NCBI GenBank assembly: GCA_900095095.1
Contig: FMBT01000442.1
Location: 34,827-98,826, forward strand
Direction: 5' to 3'
Length of the DNA stretch: 64,000 nucleotides
DNA from: Fragilariopsis cylindrus CCMP1102
Lineage: Eukaryota > Bacillariophyta > Bacillariophyceae > Bacillariales > Bacillariaceae
This document shows, in pieces, positions 23,930 to 33,691 of the stretch; position 1 is the first letter of the stretch; each line of letters starts with the position of its first letter. Position numbers and translations under genes: made by a program. The notes beneath the pieces were generated by a model that was not told the DNA's origin, made no database searches, and worked only from the letters and a program-made list of their open reading frames with translations.

Positions 23930-24582
23930 ATATACAATACAATACAGTAAATAAAATAAACAAGGACGGACGGGGCATTATACGCCGATACAATAACAAC
24001 AATAATTGTATTAATAATACTAATGGTTTTGATGATGAAAGAATGAATGAAAATATAGATAGATCGAGTTGATGAGAAAGGTGGTGGTAGAATAGCGCTA
24101 TGGATTTATATATCATTATTATTTGATACAATTATTACTAAAAGGATCAATCATTATTCAAGATAAAATAGAATTACAAATTACCAGCCATGCGTCGTTA
24201 TTCGAGCTATACATTTTTTCTTTAAATTCAATCTTATATATAATAATAATAGTAATAATAATAATAATAATATAACAGAAAAGGGAAGGTCTTTTTTACG
24301 ATATACTAGTAGTTTCTTGCGTGGCAAAAACACAGGAGAAAATAAATTAGTAACAAAATCATAGTAATTAAAGAAAAAATAGCTTCTAATTTACAATTTT
24401 ACTGTGTTTTTATTTCTCGACTATGTAAGATATGTAGCGATGTTCCTTCAACGATTCATTCGTAATGTATTTCGATAGATCATCATTTATTATTCGATGC
24501 GATTGATTCATTCAGGATGAATGAATCATCCACCTATAGCTGCCTAACAACGAAAGTTGTTGTTAAGATTTATTCTTGATTA
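23930..24582. other. convergent intergenic region with two hairpins and (TAA)n
   Basis: These 653 bases lie between elongin C and the kinase gene end. There is an ATA/TAA microsatellite at about 24236-24271. A 10-bp perfect inverted repeat with a 3-base loop sits at 24505-24527. AACAAC-GAAA-GTTGTT, a GNRA-type hairpin on the plus strand, lies at 24546-24561. The hairpins may relate to transcript ends. Confidence 0.5.
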
Positions 24583-26052
24583 TTAGCTCTGATTATTTTC
24601 CAATAGCAATGTTCTAGCATTTTCGATTGTAGTTATTCTATGTTGGAAAGTAAACCACGGCGCTTGACGTAAGACCGATGCCGGCATTCGTTTTTTAGGT
24701 GACTGTTGGAGACACCCCAACAATACATCTCGTACATTAGATGACTGGATAGAATCTGATGATACTAATTCATCCAACGGAGTTTCTTCGACAGTTATAA
24801 CAAGACTAACGATGGATTCACAATCTTGAAAGGGTATTACACCGTTCCATAATTCCAACAGGACAAGACCAAAACTCCATATGTCACTCGCCTTACCGTA
24901 GGGTTTGGCACGAAGTCGTTCTGGAGACATAAATCGTGATGTTCCCACAACAGTCGTTTGGAGGGAATGATCATCGTCACCGTACAATGATACGATTCCA
25001 AAATCACATAACTTAACGGCACCGTTCGTGTTCAGTAGAATTTACCCGGTTTGATATCGCGATGTAGAATCCTTTGACTGTGCAAATATTCTAAGCCTGT
25101 TATTACCTGATATGCAATCGAAGCAAAGAATGCTTCTTCCATTCGAGATGGTTGTAAACTTCTTTCACTTTGTTGTTTTCCTCCATTGTTCTAACGATCC
25201 TATATCCATATATTCCATAACCAATACAACAGCATCATCGTCGTGCAAAAAAGCTCCATGAAATCCCACTAATGCTTCTGATTGGAGTTGACACATGTTC
25301 TTAATTCCTTGATTAGCATCTTCTTTCTTTCGTCTGAAATGTCCAAAACAGAACATTGTTTAATCGCCACTGGGATTATTGTATCTGTATTTTGTTTTCC
25401 TATGCAGTCATCATTCTCATTCTCATTCTCATTTCATTCTCATTCTCATCGTCATCGTCATCGTCATCGACAGGGTTAATAATATTACAATTATGTGTTT
25501 TCGTCCTGGACTATTATTTTGTTATTCAATTCTTTCTTCTTCTTCTTTAACTTTTTGTTAATGCTGATGTTGTGTGTCCACATTCCTTTGTGTACTTTAG
25601 AAAAATTTCCTTCACCTAATAATCTACCAACAGATAAGCAGGAATTTGATAAAGTTTTCCCTTCGTAATAGTTTTACCATTACATCGTAAATAATCCTTT
25701 CCGATTGAAAATCCATCATGACGGTATGTTGTGTCACCAAATTGAAATTCGTGTGTGTTGTTATAATCATTATTATTATTATTGTTATATTATTATTTTA
25801 CCGTTCGTCATTGACGTAGTTATAGTCTCGATACAATCACGTTGACGGTTGTAACTACGTTGACTGTATCCATCATTTACCTCGTTGACATCGATATTCA
25901 ACAGATCGACACGATGACGTCTTGTTGTTGTTGCTGCAATTTCTTCCAGCAGCATCTTTATTATCATCATCATTGATTACCTGAAGACATGGTCTGTTGC
26001 GTAAATATCTTGGAATGTTTGCTTCCCGACGAGCAGCTGAAACTTCTGTCAT
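24583..26052 (-). pseudogene. MAP-kinase-kinase-like protein kinase with several frame breaks
   Basis: All kinase subdomains can be read on the minus strand but in changing frames. In order they are: glycine loop LLGEGNFSKVHKGMW (about 25620-25570), VAIKQ, ELRT...CQLQSEALVGFHGAF, VMEYMDIGSLEQW, YLHSQRILHRDIKPG, VKLCDFGIVSLYG, VGTSRFMSPERLRAKPYGKA and SDIWSFGLVLLELW. These are the features of MKK-family dual-specificity kinases. Single-base losses fit near 25037-25044, 25168-25172, 25293-25298 and 25643-25648, and the N-terminal part (25750-26050, start MTEVSAARREAN) has further breaks. At least one intron lies between about 25370 and 25560. Four breaks in 700 bases may mean a pseudogene, or a poorly resolved consensus. 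The last 134 codons are intact. Confidence 0.65.
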
Positions 26053-26656
26053 AATGAAGAGTTGTTGTTGAGTGATCGTTTTGTCGTCGATGGTCGAATC
26101 AATCAATTTATAATCTTTTTGAATTATGTTTTATGATAGCCATTGATGTGATTGAACATTCATCATTACCAATATTTACCTGACGATCACAGCATTCTTA
26201 AAAGTGTATGAAACTGTATTGGTCCTGGATCAACAATCACTCGGTCTTCGTCGTTACAGTACTTGCCGATCGAGGCTGTGATGTTGTGATGGTAGATTCT
26301 GAAGTCGCGGAAATATTATAAAAAAATGAGCGAAATAATAAGAGAGAGAATCGAGGAAGACACACAAAAGTCGTTGGTGTGGACCGCTACAAAAAGATTA
26401 GGTGGTTTTTGCTATGTACGCTGAAACACGAATTTTCCATTCCCGCACCATGCATTCGACACGACTAAAAAACTGTGATTTTTTCTGAATCAATCGTTTT
26501 TGTTTGTTCAAAAAAAGCAACGGCTAAATGCGATTTCTTTTCGACACGAAAAGCTTTACTGACGACACGGCCTCTATCTGCTTTTTTGACCATGTTGTCG
26601 CCACAAAAGGTATGCAATCTTCTTCTACCAGCACTTAGCTAGCCTGCATACCCATC
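26053..26656. other. divergent intergenic region
   Basis: These 604 bases lie between the kinase and AAA ATPase genes, presumably both promoters. AT-rich; no repeat or gene supported. Confidence 0.5.
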
Positions 26657-28657
26657 ATGGATTCTATGGAGGAACTCGTTATTAACGCAAGTTGTACCGA
26701 TGATAGCAATGACAATGACAACGACGACGACGAAGTGAGCCATCATTCTTCTGGCCGATCAATTACTACCGGTTTTTCGTGGCCCTTTTCGAACATGATG
26801 AATAACAAAAATGGCAACAATAACAACGACAAAAAGGCTACTACTTCGAAACCCTTTAGTCCAAGTAGTCCAATCAAGAACAGTAAAATCCGTAGTAAAG
26901 TCACTACTAATAACATCACAACCAATCCAAATATCGTGCCAATTATTGACGATAAATTCACCGTGAATAGATTTCAACACGATGTCGAACAGGCGAAGTT
27001 GATGAGAAGGAACATGGACAAACGGAAACAACAGCAGCAACAGCAACAACATGATAACGCTATTACTAACACTACAATCAACAACAGCAATAGTAAAAAT
27101 GACAGCATAGTAAGTACCGAATCTAATGTTCGTTTGGGATTAGATGGATTAGATCAAGCATCGATTCTACTTCGGAATGGACGTACAAGAGAGGCATTTA
27201 AAATTAGTGAATTGTCTATTGAATTATTAATTGATTATCTTCGATCGGATCCTCCTACTCAAATTAGTACTACTGATATTCCAGGAGGAATAATGAGTCG
27301 AGAGAAGGTAGGGATTCGGGTCCAGAATGCATTAACAGCAGCTGAAGAAATGAAATTAATTATAAAGAATGATGATAAGAGTAACAACACCAGCAATAAC
27401 AACAACAACAACATTCGAAGTAATAATAGTAAACAACAATCAAATGCCGAATCATCGATTTTGAAAACATTGAATGCTGCTATCCAACGGGGTAAAAAAG
27501 GGACTAAAATTAATACCAGCAACAATAGCACTAACAGCAGAAACGCTATACCATCATTACGCAAAAACCAATCTACTAGTACTACGAAGAAAGTAAACAC
27601 TGCATCTAATGCTCGTAAACCTAAAACAGCAAAAACAAAAAATAGCACCAACAATAAAAGTAGTAATAATAAACAAAATGCGGCACCACATGCAGCAGCA
27701 GCGGCGGCGCCTCTTATTAATAGTCAGGACCCGCTAGTCCAAACCATTAAATCAGAATTATATATCGATCAATCACAACTACAATCCACGACGTGGAATG
27801 ATATCGCTGGTCTCCATGATGCCAAACAGTCATTGCAAGAAGCTGCAATATTACCATTAATGCGACCGGATCTCTTCTCGGGATTACGACGGCCACGTAA
27901 TATTATACTGTATGGTCCTCCAGGGACGGGAAAGACCATGTTAGTGAAAGCTGTAGCGCATGAATCATCGTGTGTTCTCTTCGTGTGTACGGCTAGTGCT
28001 CTCACTAGCAAATGGCATGGTGAGGGAGAAAAACTACTCAAGACTCTGTTCCAGGTAGCTCGAGCTGCCGCACCATCCATAATATTCGTGGACGAAATGG
28101 ATGCATTATTAAGTAGTCGCAAATCAGAAGGGGAACACGAAGCATCGCGTCGCTTCAAAACAGAATTCATGACCAACCTGGATGGGATCGTCAAGAATGG
28201 TGGTGGTGGCGGGGGTGGTGAAGAGGAGAATGGGAAAAACTTACTGGTGATCGCTGCGACTAATTGTCCTTGGGATATCGACTCTGCTGTCTTACGGCGA
28301 TTCCCTCGAAGGATATACATTCCATTGCCAGAATCTACTACCCGTAAGGCTCTTCTAAAGAAATTACTAGAAAAGGCGGGTGAAAGCGATATGACAAAAG
28401 ATGATATCAAGGTCATCATCAAACGACTGAGCGGTTTTAGTGGTTCCGACATCGCCAGTATCGCGTCAGAAGCATCATTTGGACCGATACGATCATTGGG
28501 TGGAATCGATGCTATCCAAGCATGTAAATCTAGTGATATACGGCCAATCCAACGGCAAGATTTTGATGTGGCGATCGACCAAGCGACGAAATCTGTTTCG
28601 AAGAGTTTGTTGAAACAATACGATGAATGGAAGCAAGACCAAGCCGCTTCCAGTTGA
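26657..28657 (+). CDS. AAA ATPase of the meiotic clade, spastin/fidgetin-like
   Basis: Intronless, 666 residues. A helical block around residues 155-245 (GLDQASILLRNGRTREAFKI, later VQNALTAAEEMKLII) looks like an MIT domain split by a linker. A long Asn/Ser/Lys linker follows. The ATPase core starts WNDIAGLHDAKQSL at about residue 378. It has Walker A GPPGTGKT, pore loop KWHGEGEK, Walker B IIFVDEMD, SRKSEGEHEASRRFKTEFM, and the second region of homology AATNCPWDIDSAVLRRFPRR. The EGEHEASRR-KTEF segment and MIT-like domain favour spastin or fidgetin over VPS4 or NSF. Such hexamers sever microtubules or remodel ESCRT; which applies here is not settled. Confidence 0.88.
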   Translation: MDSMEELVINASCTDDSNDNDNDDDEVSHHSSGRSITTGFSWPFSNMMNNKNGNNNNDKKATTSKPFSPSSPIKNSKIRSKVTTNNITTNPNIVPIIDDKFTVNRFQHDVEQAKLMRRNMDKRKQQQQQQQHDNAITNTTINNSNSKNDSIVSTESNVRLGLDGLDQASILLRNGRTREAFKISELSIELLIDYLRSDPPTQISTTDIPGGIMSREKVGIRVQNALTAAEEMKLIIKNDDKSNNTSNNNNNNIRSNNSKQQSNAESSILKTLNAAIQRGKKGTKINTSNNSTNSRNAIPSLRKNQSTSTTKKVNTASNARKPKTAKTKNSTNNKSSNNKQNAAPHAAAAAAPLINSQDPLVQTIKSELYIDQSQLQSTTWNDIAGLHDAKQSLQEAAILPLMRPDLFSGLRRPRNIILYGPPGTGKTMLVKAVAHESSCVLFVCTASALTSKWHGEGEKLLKTLFQVARAAAPSIIFVDEMDALLSSRKSEGEHEASRRFKTEFMTNLDGIVKNGGGGGGGEEENGKNLLVIAATNCPWDIDSAVLRRFPRRIYIPLPESTTRKALLKKLLEKAGESDMTKDDIKVIIKRLSGFSGSDIASIASEASFGPIRSLGGIDAIQACKSSDIRPIQRQDFDVAIDQATKSVSKSLLKQYDEWKQDQAASS

Positions 28658-28880
28658 ATAAATTTCAAACAAATAATTATACTATATCATACTATTATAC
28701 TATATTCAATAGTGTTGGGCTGTAATGTATTGACTTTTCTCGTATAGTTGTACATATACAAAATTCTCTTAGATCCTACTGGAACCACAATTGCTAGTAC
28801 GATATTCTCTTCCCTGCCCTGTGCATGCATTACCAAAATAAAACACCCTTGTTGTCTTGATTCGATAGAATTTAGTCTCG

Positions 28881-31595
28881 TCACCAAAAGCTGCAGCAAC
28901 ACCCCACAGCGACCATTTCCTCTGCTGGATCAACAGAAGGCGACTTTAGAAGTGCTTTGGCTTCATCATGTTGAAATGTATTTTCGTTCGCGTTATGATT
29001 AGTGTTCTTACCTGTTTTCTTATTCTTGTCTTTCAATTGTTGTTGTTGCCACTCCTTCTTCAATTTTTGATCTCCAACTGTCCTCACCCTGCCATCTACA
29101 AGTGAACCATTCCGTTCGTCATCTGGTACATTACTGGTATTAGAATACACGGTAGCTTTGGCATCTGGACCTTTTTCGTCATCTATAATAAGGCTGTTTT
29201 CTTTAATTTCCATTGCGGCCGCGTTCATTATCATATCAAGCGCGATTGCAGCGTCATTTCCGTCTTTTTTCAAGACATCGGCTGCATCTACTGGGTCATG
29301 GACAAATTCAAATCCACCATAGTTGTTTGAAAGTTTCAAGGATACCGGCTCGTCCCCGGCATCTACAGACGGTTTCATCGACTTTGCATTCAATGCAGCA
29401 TCTTGATGGTCTTTCAACTTTGAAAAGTCATCTTCGTCTACTTGGAGAAAGTAATAAAGCTTATTTTCGTTCTCGTTCCTTAAGTACCGAAAGCCTCTAA
29501 CAGGATCCATAGGAGGATTCACATTCAAGACGGCAGGTTTGAAACGATTAGCTTGGTGACGGATATCCAAACCTGTAGTCTCAAACAATTGACGTGCGGC
29601 GGCAATCCTCGCTGCAATTTGAAGTTGCACTTGAGGGCGCCCACTTTGCTTCGCAGCATCGAGAAATTCTTCTTCGATTACAGCTCCACCTGGAACATTG
29701 TTGCGTGAATTCAACAACGATGCTTTGCTGCCCTGAAGTAGAAGCATACCTCGTGTTCTATGGACAACGAAGACCATAGCCTGAAAGTCTACACTCTTGT
29801 AGTCGACCCTACAAACTCCGTCAATTGGTATGATTGATCCGAAGGAAGCCATTTCGAACGTAAATGATTTCGGTAAACTGGACGTGTCGATTTCTCCCGT
29901 TGCGGTTCTTCCTTGATTTAATTCCTTTTCGTTGAAACCACGCATAGCCGCCTTTGCTTCTTCTTTCCTATCTTTTTCGCTGAGTTGCTCATGTCTCTTT
30001 TTTTGTCGGAAAGATTCACCATACTCGTACTCAAAACTACCACCACCGCTTTTCCGTGAAGACTTCTCAAATTTTTCGCGAACTGAGTTCAAATTAGGTA
30101 AGTGTCCGAGTTCGACTGTTGTCGCTGCCATCTTTCTCCTAATGGTATGGTCGCTGCCCGGAGATATAGATGGTGAAAAGGGACCTTTCGCACTTCGGAT
30201 GGGAACCGAATCTCCCGGTAATGCTTCGTGTGAAACTTTTTCTTCATAGTTTGATATCAAGCCAGAAGCTTTTTTATTCCTTGCCGCACTCAAGGCGCTA
30301 TGAGAAGCAGTAGAATTTGGAGATAACTGAGAATCAGGGATGGATGCTACTCCTTCAGCACTTACAACTGATCGTAAACTTGGCGTCGGAGTTACCATCC
30401 CAGAAGAAGGACTAAGTCTTGGAGGCAACTTCTTGCTACTGAATGCCTGTGCAAAAGAAAGTGAGGTGGGGGACTCTCCTTGAGACTGAGGAGTTTCTGT
30501 TGTATTCTTTTTGTCATCATTAACATCTTCGACTTGTTCAAACTGTGTTGAAATAGGTTCGATGGACGTTATTGGTTCTTCTTTTTTTTCATCCGATGAT
30601 TCAGAAGCACAGATATTTTCAGATTCGCCGGACTTGTCTTCATTATTCTCGACATCTAGGATGGATGAAATATTTTCCACGACGTCGTCCGTTTTGTTAG
30701 TTTGTTGTGTAATCGTTTCGTTGGCGGCGCTTTCTTCTTTCGTGAATATAACTTTCTGTTGTTCTGACTCCTCCAATATATCACCACCAGTACTGTTTTC
30801 TTCTTCTTCGTTCTTATCATTAGTTGATGTTGTTGTTACAGCAACTGCTATCTTCTCTGTTTCTTCGAGTCGAGACTTCGCTTCGACCAATGCGTTTGCT
30901 TCCTGGTCAGCCTTAAGTTTGGTCTCAATTTCAGCCATCTTTTTGATTACCTCCTCAGACTTTCGTCGTGCTTCCTTCAATACAATTTCTCTTTCTTCTT
31001 GTTCTGTCTTTGCCTTGTTATCATCATCGATGTCTGTTGTAAATTCTGGAGGATTCCAAACTACTGGTTCGTATGGTGTTTCCGTGTTTGTTGTACCTTC
31101 TTGCTGTGATATTGTGACGCCAGATTCGGGGATATCTTTATCGTTATCCTCAACCACCTCATCCTTGTCATCATCCTCATCATCTGCCGTAGTTTCTGGA
31201 GGATCATTCACAACAAGTTCTACATTCTCTTCTACTTTTTCGTCATCTACCGTAGTAGATGGAGGATCATCTGCTACAGGTTCAGTCTTGTCGTTTTCTT
31301 TATCTAGCTGTTCTGACACCCCCGCTTCTACTGAAGCCGCCGTCGTCGTCGTGGTTGTGTCGTCTGTAATGTTCTTTGTCGAAGAATTCTGTGATGGATC
31401 ATTATCGAGGACGGTATTCGTCGACGGTACATCATTATTATTATTATTTGCGCTAGTAGAGTCCAAATCCGACGATGCTGATGATGGATTAGCCTTTATG
31501 TTAAGATCAGAAGGAGAAGAAATATCAGAACTTTTACCCAGTGATGGGCCATTGTTCTTTTTCTTATTTTTATTTCCTTTCTTCTTTTTCGCCAT
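28881..31595 (-). CDS. long acidic protein with a C-terminal, degenerate Nudix domain
   Basis: One uninterrupted frame of 904 residues. It opens MAKKKKGNKNKKK, a basic stretch that could be nuclear targeting, then has about 550 residues of Asp/Glu/Thr/Ser-rich disorder with repeated VxDDPPxTTxDDE-type phrases. From about residue 578 a folded part begins: FTFEMASFGSIIPIDG, FQAMVFVVHRTRGMLLLQGS, VPGGAVIEEEFLDAAK, then IAAARQLFETTGLDIR, and FRYLRNENENKLYYFL. This is a Nudix fold. The Nudix box is altered: REUXEEXGU reads R-Q-L-F-E-T-T-G-L, and an insert separates it from GG. Catalysis may be lost or changed. The tail ends CCCSFW. Confidence 0.75.
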   Translation of the reverse strand: MAKKKKGNKNKKKNNGPSLGKSSDISSPSDLNIKANPSSASSDLDSTSANNNNNDVPSTNTVLDNDPSQNSSTKNITDDTTTTTTAASVEAGVSEQLDKENDKTEPVADDPPSTTVDDEKVEENVELVVNDPPETTADDEDDDKDEVVEDNDKDIPESGVTISQQEGTTNTETPYEPVVWNPPEFTTDIDDDNKAKTEQEEREIVLKEARRKSEEVIKKMAEIETKLKADQEANALVEAKSRLEETEKIAVAVTTTSTNDKNEEEENSTGGDILEESEQQKVIFTKEESAANETITQQTNKTDDVVENISSILDVENNEDKSGESENICASESSDEKKEEPITSIEPISTQFEQVEDVNDDKKNTTETPQSQGESPTSLSFAQAFSSKKLPPRLSPSSGMVTPTPSLRSVVSAEGVASIPDSQLSPNSTASHSALSAARNKKASGLISNYEEKVSHEALPGDSVPIRSAKGPFSPSISPGSDHTIRRKMAATTVELGHLPNLNSVREKFEKSSRKSGGGSFEYEYGESFRQKKRHEQLSEKDRKEEAKAAMRGFNEKELNQGRTATGEIDTSSLPKSFTFEMASFGSIIPIDGVCRVDYKSVDFQAMVFVVHRTRGMLLLQGSKASLLNSRNNVPGGAVIEEEFLDAAKQSGRPQVQLQIAARIAAARQLFETTGLDIRHQANRFKPAVLNVNPPMDPVRGFRYLRNENENKLYYFLQVDEDDFSKLKDHQDAALNAKSMKPSVDAGDEPVSLKLSNNYGGFEFVHDPVDAADVLKKDGNDAAIALDMIMNAAAMEIKENSLIIDDEKGPDAKATVYSNTSNVPDDERNGSLVDGRVRTVGDQKLKKEWQQQQLKDKNKKTGKNTNHNANENTFQHDEAKALLKSPSVDPAEEMVAVGCCCSFW

Positions 31596-32344
31596 GATTT
31601 AATTTAATTTAATTTCAAGTCTTCTGCTTGATTTCACAATCTTGAAATTGAAATGAATGATACAATCTTTTGGATTATATTCGCCCTATAAATCTGATAG
31701 AGTACAGCTTTGTTATTTCAATCAACACCAACTCAATACAAGTACTGATAATGACATGAGAATCGAATCATAAAACAATCGAAAGCACCTCTATTTTATA
31801 AATTTCTTGCATCTACAGTACCGTTTTTTTGTTGACACAGTAACGTTAGTGATCATTAGCAAAACCATATTTTCCTTCAACAACGACATCAAAAATTTAG
31901 ACGCGTTACAGTAGCTAGCGACTAGTAATTACCTCGTTAAATAAAAATTCTAAATTTGTATTTCGTTAGCTTCATCTAATAGGTTTGACAATACCAACCC
32001 CCCAAAGTTTTACGACAATAACTTTAACGATAACAACGATAACGATAACAATAACGATTCGATATGGGTTTGTAGTAGAATGTAATGTGTAATATGTAAT
32101 AATAATATGCATTTATAGGTATTTATGGAACTAAGTAATATGTATATAATTGTTTGGGACCTGTATCGGTATCATTCTATATTCTCGATCGATCTTGGGC
32201 TCTTGATATCCTTTTGTATGTCATGGCAGCTTCTATTTTATTCTGATTATTTTGGTAATAATCCAGAACTTCTAAATATATCTTTTTGCCATTGCAACTA
32301 AGAACTTCCATCTGCCTGCACTTTCCGCTTCTGTCCATTGACTT
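31596..32344. other. intergenic region, with possible further decayed repeat sequence
   Basis: Nothing recognised apart from a short AACGAT/AACAAT repeat at about 32025-32056. The stretch 32180-32340 continues the coding style of the neighbouring Myb-like gene on the minus strand in shifted frames (WTEAESAGRWKFLVAM), suggesting a broken third repeat. Confidence 0.45.
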
Positions 32345-32790
32345 CGTCGTCACCATTGTTGCCGGATACAATCTCGCGACCTTTCATAAGTTCATAAGTT
32401 TTGCAAATTTCTTTCTGCAGCCTTCAGCAGGTCTTCCAACTTTGAGACCAATTTCCACCCAATTAGAACCACGAATCTTCTGCTGTTCTAATAGGATTGT
32501 TACTTCTTGTTTCGTCCAGGGTTTCCTGCTGGTTGGGACTGTCGTTGTTGGTCCTGTTACTATTGCTGCTTCTTTGTCTCCCTCATCGTCGTCACCATTG
32601 TTGCCGGATACAATCTCGCGACCTTTCATAAGTGTTATGAATTTCTGTCTGCAGCCTTCAGCAGGTCTTCCAACTTTGAGACCAATTTCCATCCAATTAG
32701 AACCACGAATCTTCTGCTGTTCTAATAGGATTGTTACTTCTTGTTTCGTCCAGGGTTTCCCGTTGGTTGGGACTGGTGTAGTTGCACCAA
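32345..32790 (-). repeat. two tandem copies of a ~240-base Myb-like coding unit
   Basis: The block from CGTCGTCACCATTGTTGCC at 32345 recurs at 32587, an offset of 242 bases. The two copies differ by few substitutions, one short insertion and the 8-base duplication in the downstream copy, so the duplication looks recent. Confidence 0.85.
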
Positions 32791-33691
32791 GAAAATGATA
32801 CCAATCTTTCCATTCATCATCTTTTTTATAATATTGTGCGGGATTGGCTGGTAAGTGCTTACATTCCTCTGGGTGGTCTTTCACATAGTTTTTATAATGA
32901 CGGATAGTATCACGGTTAGGTAATGGCAGGGCATGCACGTAAGTTTCAGCTTTTTGATAACCCCATAACGGAATTATTTCTTCATTCGCCCGCTTCGCCC
33001 GCTTCGCCCGCTTCGTCCGCTTCGCCCGCTTCGTCCGCTTCGCCCGCTCCGCCTTCACTAGGTCATAACCTGCTTCATAATCTTCATGTAATTGAGTTCT
33101 AGCTATTGCAATATACACAACTGAGCCATCCGTAGGAGTGTAATTCTGGGTACAGGAAGTTTCATTCTCATTTCGTTTGTTTACACCTCTTCCCCTTTTC
33201 TTTGCCCACTCAATGGCAAATCCTTCTGCTTTTCCAGTGAGACTAGCGCTGGAAAACCATAAGGGTAGAACACGAGCTTTTGCGTTGTCCCACAACACTT
33301 CAGGGTATTGTGTTTGGTTCCATGGTCGGTCACCTGATAGTCGGTAAAATGTTGAACCTGGCTTGATTAAAGATCCATCGCAATTGTCAATTGCTTGGTC
33401 AACCCAGTAACGGATTGCTTGTTTCAGTTCTACACTCCATTCGCTAATATAGATGAGATTAGTTTCATTGTAGGGAATTATTCTCTTTCTCTCATCGCTA
33501 TTACGTGTTTGCCTTGGTAAACAAATTTGACTATCTCGTGACCAGGATGCATTACTGAGATAATTCGGATGTTCGGAATTCGATCCTGCCGTGGATGATG
33601 GTGTTGGGTCAAACAGATGTGGAACAGAATCAGTAAATGTAGAATCCCGTCGCAGTACATTAATAATACGAATCATTTCATTCTCCTCCAC
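32384..33691 (-). CDS. Myb/SANT-like repeat protein with basic array, C-terminally truncated
   Basis: The frame encodes 435 residues. The N-terminal half is unfamiliar: IRYWVDQAIDNCDGSLIK, VYIAIARTQLHEDYEAGYD. An (A/T)KR array follows, then LPANPAQYYKKDDEWKDWYH-FLG, which resembles the W-x-x-W-x-x-FLG units seen in endonuclease- or integrase-associated repeats. Two nearly identical units follow, KPWTKQEVTILLEQQKIRGS then NWMEIGLKVGRPAEGC, with Trp spacing and helices like Myb/SANT DNA-binding domains. The second unit stops early, KLMNL, because of an 8-base tandem duplication at 32382-32397; without it the frame continues as in the first unit. Possibly a DNA-binding protein of mobile origin. 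Function unknown. Confidence 0.6.
   Translation of the reverse strand: MEENEMIRIINVLRRDSTFTDSVPHLFDPTPSSTAGSNSEHPNYLSNASWSRDSQICLPRQTRNSDERKRIIPYNETNLIYISEWSVELKQAIRYWVDQAIDNCDGSLIKPGSTFYRLSGDRPWNQTQYPEVLWDNAKARVLPLWFSSASLTGKAEGFAIEWAKKRGRGVNKRNENETSCTQNYTPTDGSVVYIAIARTQLHEDYEAGYDLVKAERAKRTKRAKRTKRAKRAKRANEEIIPLWGYQKAETYVHALPLPNRDTIRHYKNYVKDHPEECKHLPANPAQYYKKDDEWKDWYHFLGATTPVPTNGKPWTKQEVTILLEQQKIRGSNWMEIGLKVGRPAEGCRQKFITLMKGREIVSGNNGDDDEGDKEAAIVTGPTTTVPTSRKPWTKQEVTILLEQQKIRGSNWVEIGLKVGRPAEGCRKKFAKLMNL
32993..33056 (-). repeat. 9-base tandem repeat coding for (A/T)-K-R tripeptides
   Basis: CGCCCGCTT/CGTCCGCTT units follow one another about seven times. On the coding strand they give AKR or TKR repeats, a run of about 14 Lys and Arg, likely a nucleic-acid-binding or nuclear-import stretch. 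GC content is much higher than the surroundings. Confidence 0.85.

Noticed and set aside
5548-25650. Programmed ribosomal frameshifting to explain the frame breaks
   Set aside because: The sites share no slippery heptamer or downstream structure, occur in unrelated genes and, in BRO1, go in the opposite direction; consensus error or mutation is simpler.
27769-28668. Minus-strand frame of 299 codons opposite the AAA ATPase
   Set aside because: The plus strand carries complete Walker and SRH motifs; the opposite frame is a shadow.
30511-31602. Plus-strand frame of 363 codons opposite the Nudix-type gene
   Set aside because: Ser/Val-rich translation is the antisense image of Asp/Glu/Thr codons; no domain.
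33000-33056. CRISPR-like array of 9-base repeats
   Set aside because: No spacers; it is an in-frame coding satellite in a eukaryotic gene.
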